This document shows positions 1 through 12,150 of a stretch of DNA of 64,000 nt, piece by piece. Location: positions 45,559 through 109,558 of the forward strand of contig JAUIRK010000671.1 of the NCBI GenBank assembly GCA_030549495.1. Reading direction: 5' to 3'. The number at the start of each line of letters is the position of its first letter. Within the stretch, counting starts at the first letter, position 1. The notes beneath the pieces were generated by a model. The model made no database searches and had not been told where the DNA came from. It saw nothing but the letters and a program-made list of their open reading frames with translations. A program made the position numbers and the translations under genes. This stretch comes from Nectonema munidae. Taxonomy: Eukaryota; Nematomorpha; Nectonematoida; Nectonematidae.

Positions 1-435
1 GTAACTTATGTAACTCGATAGGACCTCCATCTTTTGGGCTACAAATTCGTTATCGGTCCGTAATCTCTACGTCATATAATTTACAGTATGTAATTTTGCT
101 ATTCATTCTATGATGATCCTTTCTTGGTATTTTTAATGAAATCAATAAAACCTGTCAAAAAAATCGATTAAAGCTGTAAATCAATGTCAAATATATAAAC
201 ATAAAAATAACTTCTACTTGCAGTATTTCTCTGGTAATTATTTTCTTAATTTATTTAATAAATCTAAATTTAGGTGTTTAATTCACTCAAAATATTTCAT
301 TCTACAGTAACTTATGTAACTCGATAGGACCTCCATCTTTTGGGCTACAAATTCGTTATCGGTCCGTAATCTCTACGTCATATAATTTACAGTATGTAAT
401 TTTGCTATTCATTCTATGATGATCCTTTCTTGGTA
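1..435 (+). repeat. 306-bp-offset direct duplication at the left window edge
   Basis: Bases 1-129 are repeated essentially without change at 307-435 (GTAACTTATG... to ...TTCTTGGTA). The right palindrome arm contains this block once (about 23655-23790) and then continues with the complement of 130-306. The left arm therefore has an extra copy of the block joined at base 129/130, exactly where symmetry with the right arm ends. It is either a simple tandem duplication whose left part lies outside the window or a rearrangement junction. Confidence 0.9.
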
Positions 436-1389
436 GCTTTTTTTTCATTAGGAATTTATATTCTTCAATGTGTGTTCGAAAAATTTTTTATAATGATAAA
501 ATTACTTTTTTCTTCTCAAAGCATTCTGATTAGAGAATCTTCTTGATGATCTTAGACTTTTTTTTATCAGGCCTGAATATTTGTCACCCAATCTCATTTC
601 AAAGGTTTTTTTCTGACGAATCATTCGTGATGTTCATTGTTCAATTACAAAAAGTTGTCCACGTTCTTCATTTAAAAAATTATCTTTTTGACCCAAAAGG
701 AATAATATGGACAAATTCAATTTAAATTAAAAATATCTTGATAGTGACTAAATTCTCACATATTGGCATCTGTGCTATTTTTGATAAATCTGACCTATTC
801 TAAATTTTCAGATTTCCTACCCATCTTAGCTAAATGTTAATTGTAATCCTCGATGATAAGCTATAGATTTAAATATTTTTCATTTGTAAAAGAGGAACTT
901 CTTTTTCACAGTCAAAATCTTTTTTGAAGCATCTAATATTATATAATTAAACCACTTTCTAGTTCATTAGAACATGGTAGATCTTCCATTTAGTCAAGAT
1001 ACATATTTTTTTTAAAATTATTTGTTTTGATCACATGTTCTCTTTTCAATTAGTTTTCAACTTGATTCTTTCTCTCATACAAATTTTCAAAAGATTTTAT
1101 AATACGTTTTGTTTTGTTTTAAATAAATATTTCATACTCAAGATGATTGTAGAAAGCATTATAAGCCAAAATATACAAAAAAAAAGTATATTTTTACTAT
1201 ATACCTAATATGCAGCCATTTTTTGAAAATTTTTTTACAGAACTGATTTTCAGGCATACATTACTAATTCAATTGCCACTTCGAGATATTTTTTAACCGT
1301 ATTATCCAAAATCCAGTACAGAAATAAAATAAGCATAATCGATTTGTTATAAAATTGATATTTTATTTTTTTGAAGACAGTATCTAGAA

Positions 1390-2700
1390 GTAAACCCCAG
1401 ATCTGATTGAAGCTTTCAGATATTTTAGAACCATAAATGCCAAACATGAGTCCAAAAATGAAACCAGCATCTTCCATTTAGCATAAAAACAGATATTTTA
1501 TTTAAATTTCAAAAATATTTCTGCAGACATAGACGTAAATCGAACATTTGATTGACACTTTCAGACATTTAAAACCTCTAAATGCAAAAAATGATTTCAG
1601 AAATAAAAATTACCATGGTCCAATTGGTATAAAAACATATATTTCATGTAAAATTAGAGAGATTATTTTGTGATATAGTTTTCAGACATAAACCACAAAT
1701 TTGATTGACACTAGCAGTAAAACCTCTAAATGCGAAAACTGTGTTCAGAAATGAAATCATCATGATCTATTTGCTATAAAAACATATATTTCATGTAAAA
1801 TTTGAATCAATATTTTTGGAAACAAATTTTAGAACTAAACCGCAAATTTGATTAACACTTATAGGTATTTTCACATCTTAAATGTAAAAAATGAGTTCAG
1901 AAATGAAACAGCATGAATGATTTGGTATAAAACATATATTTCATGTAAAATTGAGAGAATATTTTTGGAGATAGCTTTTAGAAGTAAACCGCAAATTTGA
2001 TTGACATTGACAGATATTTTAAAACCTCTAAATGTGAAAAATGAATTCAGAAATGAAAACAGCATCGTTGATTTGGGTATAAAAACATATATTTCATTGT
2101 AAAATTTGAATGAATGTTTTTAGAGACAATTTTTAGAAGTAAACCGCAAATTTAATTAACACTTATAAGTATTTTAACATCCTAAACGTAAAAAATGAGT
2201 CCAGAAATGAAACCAGCATGGCCGATTTAGTATATCACATATATTTTATGTAAAATGTGAAGGAATGTTTTTGGAGACAATTTTCAGAAGTAAACCGCAA
2301 ATTTGATTAATACTTATAGGTATTTTCAAATCCTAAATGTAAAAAATGAGTCCAGAAATGAAAACAACATTATCGATTTGGTATAAAACATATATTTTAT
2401 GTAAAATGTGAAGGAATGTTTTTGGAGACAATTTTCATAAGTAAACCGCAAATTTGATGAACACTTATAGGTATTTTCAAATCCTAAATGTAAAAAATGA
2501 GTCCAGAAATGAAAACAACATGATCGATTTGGTATAAAACATATATTTTATGTAAAATGTAAAGGGATGTTTTTGGAGACAATTTTGATAAGTAAACCGC
2601 AAATTTGATTAATACTTTTAGGTATTTTTAAATCTTAAATGTAAAAAATGAGTCCAGAAATGAAAACAGCATGACCGATTTAGTATAAAAATATGTAAAA
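1390..2700 (+). repeat. Minisatellite array A, ~150-bp units (left arm)
   Basis: About nine diverged tandem units, recognised by the recurring core ACCGCAAATTTGATTAACAC near 1840, 1988, 2148, 2298, 2446 and 2596, with more diverged units near 1395, 1540 and 1690. Spacing is 148-158 bp. Each unit also carries an AAAAATGAGTCCAGAAATGA-type block and a GGTATAAAACATATATTT-type block. The downstream units (from about 2140) are more alike, suggesting recent spread from that side. Single or few reversed units also occur at about 8030-8420. Confidence 0.9.
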
Positions 2701-2849
2701 TTTGAGGGTATATTTAATTATATATATTTTTGATCAATCAAAATTTTGATTGACATTTTCTAAAAAGTAACCATGATTATTGAAAAAATTAAATATATAA
2801 AGTATTATGCGTTTCAAACTGTATATAAATATAAATTTTCAGGGTATTA

Positions 2850-4960
2850 TATAATATAGATCCTAAGTTATAAGGTTAAGTATAGATAATGTCAAAATTT
2901 TGCTGAAAAATTTTAATTTTTGATTTTGATTGACAGTTTTGGACATGAAAGGGTCATTCAACTACCATGAAAATGGTTTCAAAAGATGCAGCTAGCGATT
3001 TTAGGAAAAGTCACAAAATATGAAGGCAGCCAATTTTCTACAATTAATTTTTTAGTGAAAGGGGACGTAAATAATAGGGTTAAGATTATAGCAGATTTTA
3101 TTTTATCAATTCAAATGACCGCCTTCAACTCATACGACGATGCTAAACATGTAACATAATTTTAGTATAGCGCCAAAAAAATTAAGCCTGAAAATTTAAA
3201 GAATTCGAGCAAAAATCGCTTCTATCAGATTTATAAATTGATCCTTTACATTTGAACAATTATTGTTGAAGCGAATTAAAACATTTCGATAGATTCCAAA
3301 AAAATAATGGTGACGAGTTTTATTATTGAAAAGGGAGAAAGAATGCTTAGCTTGTGTCCAAATATGAGCAAGGAAGTTTGATGCTCAATTCCGAATCTAA
3401 GAACACGTATTGTGGAAGTTAGCACACTAACTTGTTTTTTTTGTGCTCTCTTCTTTCATTCAAGCCCTCTTCTCTTGTTAAGCTCTCCTAACTCATTCAG
3501 CTCTCTTCTCTCTAGTTACGTAGCTAGGCTGGGCATGAGGACCGTGCCCACTCCCATATGTACCTCATGGTGCCCAATGCATCTTATGCGATATTAGTTT
3601 TTGAAAATTTCTCCAATGAAAGGATCAAGAAAGTATAAATAATGCTGCGCAAGTTTTTTGTTTTTAAATTGTGCCCCCCCCCCCCCCCTCCACCTATCAA
3701 CTTTTTCATGGCTACGCCACTGCTTTTGTCTAATTTGCATTTAGAGTTAAATTAAAATAGTTTTCAATCATTACAATTTTATATCAATGAATATTGTTAG
3801 ACTCGCGCTAAGAATTTTTTTCAACAAAGGTCACTTAATCTTTATCACTACGTTTGTTACATTTTGTAACATTTGAAAACTTTAATATTTTTAAGTCAAG
3901 AAATTTTTTTCAATAGTTATTTGGGAATGAATATTTTGACTAGCTTTCAGTTTAAAAGCAAGAATACTCTATTTGCTTAACATTTGAGCAGAGATATTTT
4001 TTATAATGTTCGATTGTTAAGTAACACTGTACATAATTAAATCTTTTTTTTAAAGAAAATTTGTTGATTATTATAATAAAAATATAATATCGAAACAAAA
4101 TGTTTCAGTTGGTAGAAATGTACTCTATTTATGACGCTTTCAGAATTTTATTTGTAGACAGAAATATTAAAAAAAACGTAATGATTTTCTTTTCTCGTAT
4201 ACTTTGATTTATGTTAGTTTAAATAATTTTTTAATGATTTTGTGTTTTTAGACTAAAATAATTTTATAAAAAGTGATTAAATTACCATTTTTGTATACTA
4301 TGATTCTTTACAATATGTAAAAAACACCCTATAAGGGTTAGCTACTTAAACGTTGGCTTTTGCTTCTTATAAAAACCTGAAAATATCAAATAAACTCTCA
4401 TTCTTTATCCTCTTATTATTTTGAAATTATTCTGAGAACAGAAGATTCCATTTTAAAATAGTGAAAATTGCTTTATTAGTTTATTTTGTTTCCTTTCTCT
4501 CTTATGTTAATTATCTAGCAAATTTTTCAATTTTGAGTAAAAGGTAAGGTGGATGTATTTTCATTGACCAGGCATGATGTACCGCTTATGTCAAACTATG
4601 AACAAATTCGTATCGATGAGAAATCGAATCCAGAGGATTCCGTGCTTTGTCCATCATCTCAACCAACCTGCCATGCCACCCATAGATAGAGTATGCTGTA
4701 GGGGATACGTCAAATTAGTTTTCAAAAAACTTAAGTTATGCACTAAAATTTTTTAGTTTTTGTTGAAGCTCTATAACTTTTTCTGATAGACTTTTTTTCC
4801 TTAAAAGTTATTATAAAAGGGAAATCATTGCAAAATGTTAAGTTATTTTACTTTATGTAGCTTGTATAAATTTAGCTTTTAAACTATTTTTGAATGTTGC
4901 TGAAAAAATGAAATAATGCAATCTTAATTTATTGTTTTTTATTTGTTTGCACACTTATAA
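2850..4960. other. Non-coding palindrome-arm modules between minisatellite and CAGGGGC units
   Basis: No gene is seen. Recognisable modules are a block with GGTCATTCAACTACCATGA (near 2952, also at 26309), a GGGTTAA boundary near 3080, a CTCTTCTTTCATTCAAGCCC block (near 3447, related to 25180), a long C tract (about 3666) followed by TGGCTACGCCACTG (end about 3720, resembling ends of hAT-type non-autonomous elements), and a 300-bp block at 3766-4075 that recurs at 30570-30860. The mirrored copy lies at about 19110-21240. Confidence 0.6.
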
Positions 4961-5441
4961 CTTCATGTTATACCCGTGCCCCTGAATCAATCACATTTTT
5001 TCATATAAACATCGCACGGTGTCTAGTAGACTCTTTGCCTTCAGGCTACATTCACTCATATAAAACTATCCAACCTTCAGTTATTTGTTTTCAGTTGTTT
5101 TCTTTATGAATCAAATATCTTTTCATCAATTCCTGTAATGTGCCTGGTAGACTACTTCATTTTCAAATGAAAAGCCTATTCACCCCCCCCCCCCCCACCC
5201 CAACAATTTTGGATTTTTTTAAACTAGTGTATATTCTGCAAATTTAATTAAAATATTTTCGCTGGAAGTATAGTATTTAAATTCACCAAATTTGTAAAAA
5301 AATATAAAGTAGTCTTATAAATTTAGGACTTTAGGTATGCGCTTGCTTGAATATTTGGTCTCCCGTGGTATTTCCAGACCACTAATTTTAAAAATTACAA
5401 CAAAAAAATTTCGCCCCAATAATTTTGAGGATGTGCGCCCC
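4955..5441 (-). repeat. CAGGGGC dispersed repeat, unit 1 (left arm)
   Basis: A ~490-bp unit, read on the minus strand from CAGGGGCGCACATCCTCAAA (5441 downwards) to CAGGGGCACGGGTATAAC (about 4985). It contains a long C tract at 5184. A second unit follows directly (5442-7937, split by a LINE), a lone copy lies at 56940-57432, and only the CAGGGGCG end is seen near 25930 and 31165. The CAGGGGCG start resembles ends of non-autonomous DNA transposons, but no clear terminal inverted repeat was found. Confidence 0.75.
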
Positions 5442-7937
5442 TGGTATAAACATCGTAGGGTGTCTAGTAGACTCTTTTCCTTCAGACTACATTGACTCAT
5501 AAAACTCTCCAACATTCAGTTATTTGTTTTCAGTTGTTTTCTCTATCAATCAAATATCTTTTCATCAATTCCTGTAATGTGCCTGATAGACTACTTCATT
5601 TTCAAATGAAAAGCCTATTCGCCCCCCGAACAATTTTGGATTTTTTAAAGTAATGTATATGCGATATGCAAATTTAATTAACATAACATAACATAAGTTT
5701 ATTAGCGAAAGAAAGAAAGGCAAAAAGCCTATAGTAAGTATTCGCTTCATACTTTTGAAAATCAACGCGTTCTTTCATGCTCAAACCTTCTATTTTTCCA
5801 AAACTCATCAAGTCTGTTCTTGAAGATGTTCAAAGATGGAGCATCAACAACAAAATCAGGCAAAGAATTCCAATCATTTATCATTCGTTGAGAAAAGTAT
5901 TTTTTCAAAAATACCTTCTTGCAATGTCTTTTTTTAAATTTGGAGGAATGAAATCTTTGAACTCTTTCAGAAAATTCAGGTAAAACTTGAGAAGTTAAGT
6001 TAAACTTTTCTTTTACAATGTTGTAGGATGTCACCATATCATTCCTTCTAAACCTGTATAACATTGAAGGCAAATTCAGTTTTTTCAGTCTTTCTGTATA
6101 ACTAAGATCTTTCATTCCTACTATCTTTTTTGTGATTGTTCTCTGGACTCTTTCAATATTTGCAGCATCACAGGAGTGAAAAGGAAATGCAACAACATTT
6201 CCATACTCTAAAATAGGTCTAATCAGTGTTTTATATAAAAGGGGTGCTATGTTGGCATCAAATAAAGCAAAACTTCTATGAACTCTATGAAAGGCTTGGA
6301 AAGCTTTAGTGACTCTTGTTGAAATATTTTCTCTTGGGTCGAGGTTAGAATTCACTATCACCCCTAAGTCTTTCTGTGAATCAACTTGTTTAAGTTTTTG
6401 GCCACCAATGAAAAACGAATGATTACTTTGTAATCCAATTTGTAAATGAGTACATTTATTCAAGTTCAGTTTCATTTCCCATACACCAATGAAAAACGTC
6501 AATCAAATCTTTCTGCAAGCAATTTCTACCATCTTTGTCACACACATTGTAAATCTTGATATCATCGGCAAATACCTTTATCTTTGACTTTATTACGTTT
6601 AAGAGATCATTAAGAAAGATATTAAAGAGTAGAGGACCTAGCACAGACCCTTGGGGTACTCCACTCAACACTTGCTTTTCATCAGAATACATACCATTTA
6701 CTGAAACAATTTGTTTTCTATCTTCAAGATAATTTTTCAATAAAGCAAGTAGATTGCCCTTTATACCAAATGACTCAAGTTTATCTGACAAATACTTATG
6801 TGAGATAGAGTCAAAAGCCTTGTGAAAATCTAAGTAAATTACATCAATAGAATCATTTCCCTCAAGCAGGTTGACTAAATAATTTTGAAACTCCAATAGA
6901 TTGGTTATCGTAGATTTTCCATTAATAAATCCATGCTGGTTGGAATTAAAAAGTTTGAAGTTTTTTATATGTGATAAAATTTTATCGGCTATGAATGTCT
7001 CGAATACTTTAGATAGAACTGGACTAAGACTTATTGGCCTGTAGTTTTGGCAAAATTTTCGATTTCCACTCTTCAAAACTGGTGTGACTAATGCAATTTT
7101 CCAAACATCCAAAAAAATTTTTTCCTCTAGTGACTTTTCAAAAATCATTTTGACAGGTATGGCTAAAACTCGAGAAAGTTCACTAATGACATACGGGTGT
7201 AACTTATCAGAGCCAGGAGACTTAAATTTATTTAATTTTTCTAACTTGCTATGTATTTCAACTATGTTAAAATCTAAACTATCTATTATAGAGTTACATA
7301 CAGGCAAGAAACTTGAATTGTCATTATGAGAACCCGAATTCGAAGAACAATAATTGAAATATTCACTAAAAACATTGGCTCTTTGGGTATTAGTAGTAGT
7401 AGGTAAATCATTATGATCAACTAGTTCAGCAAAATTATTTCTGTTCTTCTGATTTATGTAGGACCAAACCAACTTAGGACTATATTTATATTTTGAAAGA
7501 AGTTTGCTTTCATGAGATATTCTAGCCTTACGAGTCTCTTTTCTCAAAATGTTCGATATTTGTCTGTATTTGTCATAGATATGTCTATGTCTAAATTTAG
7601 TATAAGCCCGAAAAAGTTTTTTCTTTTTTTTTAGAAGAGAGATAATTTTTTTAGTAAAATAAACTTTGACTTTTAGGTGAGATTTCCTCAAAGGAACGTA
7701 CTTCTCTATAAGTGAATATAGTTTATTAGTAATTCAAATATTTTCGCTGGAAGTATAGTATTTAAATTTCACCAATTTTGTTAAAGTAGTCTTATAAATA
7801 TAGTTATGTGCTGAATACACTCTATTTTAAAGGATTGCTTGAATATTTGGTCTCCTATGGTATTTCCAGACCACTAATTTTGAAAATTGCAAAAAAAAAT
7901 TTCGCCCCCCAAGTAATTTTGAGGATGTGCGCCCCTG
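5442..7937 (-). repeat. CAGGGGC dispersed repeat, unit 2, split by a LINE (left arm)
   Basis: Same family as 4955-5441, in tandem with it. The sequence GCAAATTTAATTA, continuous with AAATATTTTCGCTGG in unit 1 (5237-5262), is here split at 5680/7730 by the LINE, which gives a clean empty-site comparison inside the window. Confidence 0.8.
5681..7729 (-). mobile_element. 5'-truncated CR1-like LINE (left arm)
   Basis: A non-LTR retrotransposon with no endonuclease left. Two overlapping minus-strand frames cover the reverse transcriptase and C-terminus: 7691-6456 and 6502-5762. The first shows YLDFHKAFDS, GVPQGSVLGPLLFNIFLNDL and the catalytic FADD motif; the second shows NLNKCTHLQIG and the C-terminal NSLPDFVVDAPS pattern typical of CR1/Jockey-group elements. 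The frames must once have been one, so a one-base break lies near 6480. The 3' end is a short (ATGTT)n tail at 5681-5695, and the flanks carry a short TAATT-type target duplication when compared with the empty site at 5237-5262. The same break is present in the right-arm copy, so the element was already dead when the arms were duplicated. Confidence 0.92.
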
Positions 7938-8019
7938 TGTCCAAGTATATTAATCAAATTTTAAATAAAATATATATTTTTATATTAAATCAACCATACT
8001 GACTTCATTACCGTACTCA

Positions 8020-10960
8020 ATTTTCGTAAAATGTCTAAAAGTATTTGCAGTTTAAGTCAGAGAAAGTGTCTCCAAAAACATTTGTACACATCGAACATGC
8101 AGATTTTATTTCTCCACTCAATAATGCTGATTTCATTTTTGGACTTAGTTTTCGTAATTAGAATATGAAAATGTCAATCAAATATGTTAGTTTTGCATGA
8201 ACATTTCTTTAAACATTTATTCACATTTTAAGTAAAATATTTTTTAAACTAAATTGTCGATGCTGATACAATTTTTTGGCTAAGTTTTTACCATTAATGT
8301 GAAAAAATGAGTCAGTGTGGAATTATCAATCAAATTTAAATTTTGGATAAAAACTGAAATCAAAAAATTGAGGATAAAATTCTGACTAAAAATATCCCTA
8401 AAATTTAAAATAAATTTTTAATACAATATATTGTCCATGTTTTTCATTTCTGAAAAAAAAGACAGAATCAACAAAGGGATTCTCTTCAATAGAAAAGTTG
8501 TGAAATCGTTTAAATTCTGAGCTAAATAAATCTCTAAATAATCTCTGATGAACGTAGAGCTATCAAGGTAGAATCAGTTTACAATTAAGAGAGAAATTAG
8601 ACAATATAAAGTATAAGAAAATGAAGTAGACTAAAAGCTGAGAGAGAATTTGTAAGCAAAACAATAGAGGTCGGATTGAGATTTATAGTTCAAAGCTCCC
8701 TATTTAATTAGTAAACTAAGGGAAGGATAAAATAAAGAACAAGAATCAAACCAAGGAGGGCTAACCGTGATCATTTTAGTTAGATTAGCAGTCAGTAATA
8801 TTTTTCACCATGTATTTTACAACAAATTTTATAATTTTATTGCTAAATTTATTATTTATCATTAAATATATTATAATATAAATAATCTATCTATAGACTT
8901 ATCATTGAAAAATTTTATGAGAACTAAAATTTGATTAGAAAAGATTATAATTAGAAGAGATTAGCTTTGATTAGAAATTTGGTCCCATTCGTATTTATGA
9001 GATATGGATAAATTTTATCGGTTGTGCTTAAATATATAAAAGTAAATGTAGTGTTGAACTAAGTAAATATATAACCATTTTAACCACATTGAAACGTAGT
9101 ATTCATTACATGTGTATATATGACAAAAATAATGTCATGATGAAATAGAAAAAGGTCGACTTGCTAAATGGGACGGAAATTGTCCAAAAATTATAAAAAA
9201 TATATCTGACCACAAATATACCAAAGTTAAGCTGTAACCGCAATTTAAATCTTGAGTAACAAAAGTATTTTCAGAATCAAATTGAGCATGTTTGATTGCT
9301 GTGTATGTATAAGTTTATTTTAATAAAATGAGAAAATGCGTTTTCCATTAAGTCACCTGTGAAAGCTAATTAATTTACTGACAGATAAAATATTTTGAGT
9401 GAATAAATCAAAAAAAGTTGGTTTATTAATTAAATTAAGACATTATTAACCCAAAAAATGTTGCATGTATAATATATTTTCAAGTTTATATATTTGCCAT
9501 TGATTGACAGATTTGATTGATTTTCATGAAAAATAAATGACACCATCAGATTCACAATCAATTATTTAGTGGGTTCTCGCGAGATTTTGTAAAAATATTC
9601 AATGGTTTAAGAAAAAAGAAGGCTGGATAAAATAGCACCCCCCCCCCCCCCCCCGTCACCGAGGAAATGAAAATAGACCGTCACGAATGGGGTTAAGACA
9701 TGCCTATAAGAAGTGAAAACAACACTCTTTACAATCATTGTAAAACTACATTTTTTGTGCTTGATTAAAATTGTTGAAGATTTCCAATTTTATCATTATA
9801 AAACAATTACAAGCAATATAGAGAAAAAAAATTATATATTGTCATTTTTCATACTTTGATATAATTCCTTAAAAAGAACTTTGGCGTGTGAAATTTCACT
9901 TAAATTTACAAATGCCCATCACATTCAGACGAGCATGGCTCCTAAGTACAACTAAACATGTTCCTAAAAAGTCTTTCAAACTAAAGCGTTTTATTTCAAA
10001 TTTAATTTCTTTTGTAAATCCTAATTATATAGAGCATGAAACTATGTAAACAAAAAGCTACACTAAATTTCGGGTAGAACGTGCTAGTAAATACGCTGTA
10101 ATCCTGACCGATCATTGGATTATCGAATTCCATTATTGACCTAAATCTTTCGCAAACATGTGGCCAACATGATCAAAGACTCGGATGAAGTCATTGAGCG
10201 CATCCTAAAGTGCTTGCAAAGGATTCAACTTGAAAAAACACTCAAAATAATTTGTATTTCTTAGGTCACTCCCTTTCATGTTTTGTCCTCAATTACCAAT
10301 CAAATCAAGCATCATTCGAGGATACTACAATAAAGATATTCTCAATTTTCAAGTCTAAGTTGTTAATATTGTCTCTCAATCGATGTGTTTTTTCTCCAAT
10401 CTGTAATATATAAACACTTCTAATAGTGTAACTAAAAATTATGATTTTTTACAAAATTTTAATTTTTCTCTTTTTTAATCTTTGATATACTACTACTATA
10501 CAGGCTGACAAATGAATATTAGAAAAAATATCGAAATTTTTTACCAATTGATTTAGATCTCCTGGATTTCGTAAAATATAGAGAAAGTACACCGTAGTTT
10601 TAGTCAGGATGAAAATTCAGTAGAGAAAAAAGGACAGTCGTATTCTGGTTACATAGTGTAATATGTAATAAGTGCATTTTATGAAGCAGCAGATGAATTC
10701 AATTCCGAACATATTAAAAAATTTTACGCTGTCCAAACACCTCTTGATAAGTTTTTAGTTCTAATTTACAGGCTCCTCACAAAAGAGACAGGGCCAATCG
10801 CCAGAAGTCTAGCTAGAGGGGGAGTCTACCCATTTTTTGCCTTCGCTTGATTTAAATCCCTCGCTACGCCAACCTGTGCCATAGATTTGGAAAAGATTCA
10901 AGATGAATAAATGTTGTATCCAAAAATTTATAAATATTAAATTGATGTGTCCTTTTTCTT
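8020..10960. other. Non-coding part of left arm
   Basis: No gene is seen. Includes reversed minisatellite-A-like units (about 8030-8420), a diverged unit of the array-B type (near 9490-9560, TTTGATTGATTTTCATGAAA), a C tract at about 9638, and a CCGTCACGAATGGGGTTAA boundary near 9682 that matches TTAACCC-type transposon ends found elsewhere in the window. Mirrored at about 13130-16070. Confidence 0.55.
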
Positions 10961-11189
10961 CACCCTGTGCTCTTTGTTTTCCTTTTTTGTAATGGAAGAT
11001 TTGATCTGAAGAACACGAAAGTGTTTAAAAATTTTTTTGTCATATATTTTATTATAAGTTTTACTGTCTTCTACGATAAAATTAAGATTATCTTTTTATT
11101 TCTCACTCATCGAATTGAAGGATTTAAAATTTTTCAAAAAATAATTAAGTTCAGAATTTTAAACCTTTTTTTGTCAACTACACTGTGAA

Positions 11190-11360
11190 AAATCTGTTTA
11201 AATTCTAAACATATTTTAAACACAAAATCTCTCCTAAATTAGAAAAATTTTTTAGCTAAACATGTTTAAAGTACACGTGTTTAAAAATATGTGTTTAAAT
11301 TTTATGTGTTTAATAAAAATATGTTTAAATTTCATCTGTTTAGAAATAACGTGCTAAAGT
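11190..11360. repeat. TTTAAA/GTTTAAAC-rich cluster (left arm)
   Basis: About eight occurrences of (T)GTTTAAA or TTTAAACA within 170 bp, for example GTACACGTGTTTAAA and TATGTGTTTAAAT. The cluster is mirrored at 12730-12900. It is AT-rich and non-coding. No known site family is recognised. Confidence 0.6.
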
Positions 11361-11939
11361 CCTATAAAGACATCATATAAACGAAACGTTCCCAAATTTC
11401 GAAACCTTAATTCAAAACATGTCAAATTACTTTCTTCAGAAATTAAATGTTTTACAGAATCTTTCTCTAGAAACAATTATCCCGCACTCGATCAAAAAAT
11501 CTTGTAGTTGAAACTAAAAATAGAACATAAACAAAATGCTGCAAAGTTTATTTCAATTTTCATAAAAATATTTTTTTCAAACATTAAATATTTGCTTCCT
11601 TTAAAAAAGGGCTTTCATCTTTTAGAAGATATCTTTGAAAAAAGCCAATACTTTCAAAGCATTTTGGGTGGAATAAGTAAAAGACATTAAAATGGATCCC
11701 TTTTGTTCTAACAGTGAAATTTCTGATTGAAATTAGACAGCCTTTAGGTTAAAAACCCATAGGTACATATAAAATATAAATCTTAAGAAAAAAGTAATAA
11801 TGCGAGGCTAATTTTCTTTTGGAGTATAGCTTATACACATGAACAAATATAAAAAGTCTGCATAAAACGTAAAAATTCAGGTCAATATTTTATAATTCAT
11901 CATCATAAACTTAGATTTTACACATTTGAAGCCATTTCA

Positions 11940-12150
11940 GAAAAATCATCTAACACTCTCACTCAATGCAGACAGAAGTAGGAGATGGATATACACGCTG
12001 AAGTAAGGCAGTAAGAAGTTAGAAGTGGGAAAGAAGTGATGCATGTATCGGCAAGAGGATGGAGGAAAAAATAAGATGGTGAAAATTATGACGACAATAT
12101 TGAGAAGTGATGATGATACAGGGGATCGGATTGAAAAATAGAAATATGGA
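11940..12150. other. Unique spacer at palindrome centre
   Basis: 211 bp not shared between arms. The left arm ends in GAAGCCATTTCA at 11939 and the right arm starts TGAAATGGCTTC at 12151. The spacer is richer in G and purines on the plus strand (several GAAG, GGAGG and GATGG runs) than its surroundings. No open frame here matches a known protein. Confidence 0.85.

Noticed and set aside
3412-3597. Open frame with Ser/Leu-rich N-terminus in the left arm
   Set aside because: Lies in a pyrimidine-rich repeat block that recurs in part near 25180; it looks like a chance frame.
10967-11188. 73-residue open frame in the left arm with an almost identical mirror copy at 12896-13117
   Set aside because: Phe/Ile/Lys-rich low-complexity translation of AT-rich DNA; its duplication is explained by the palindrome, and no family is recognised.
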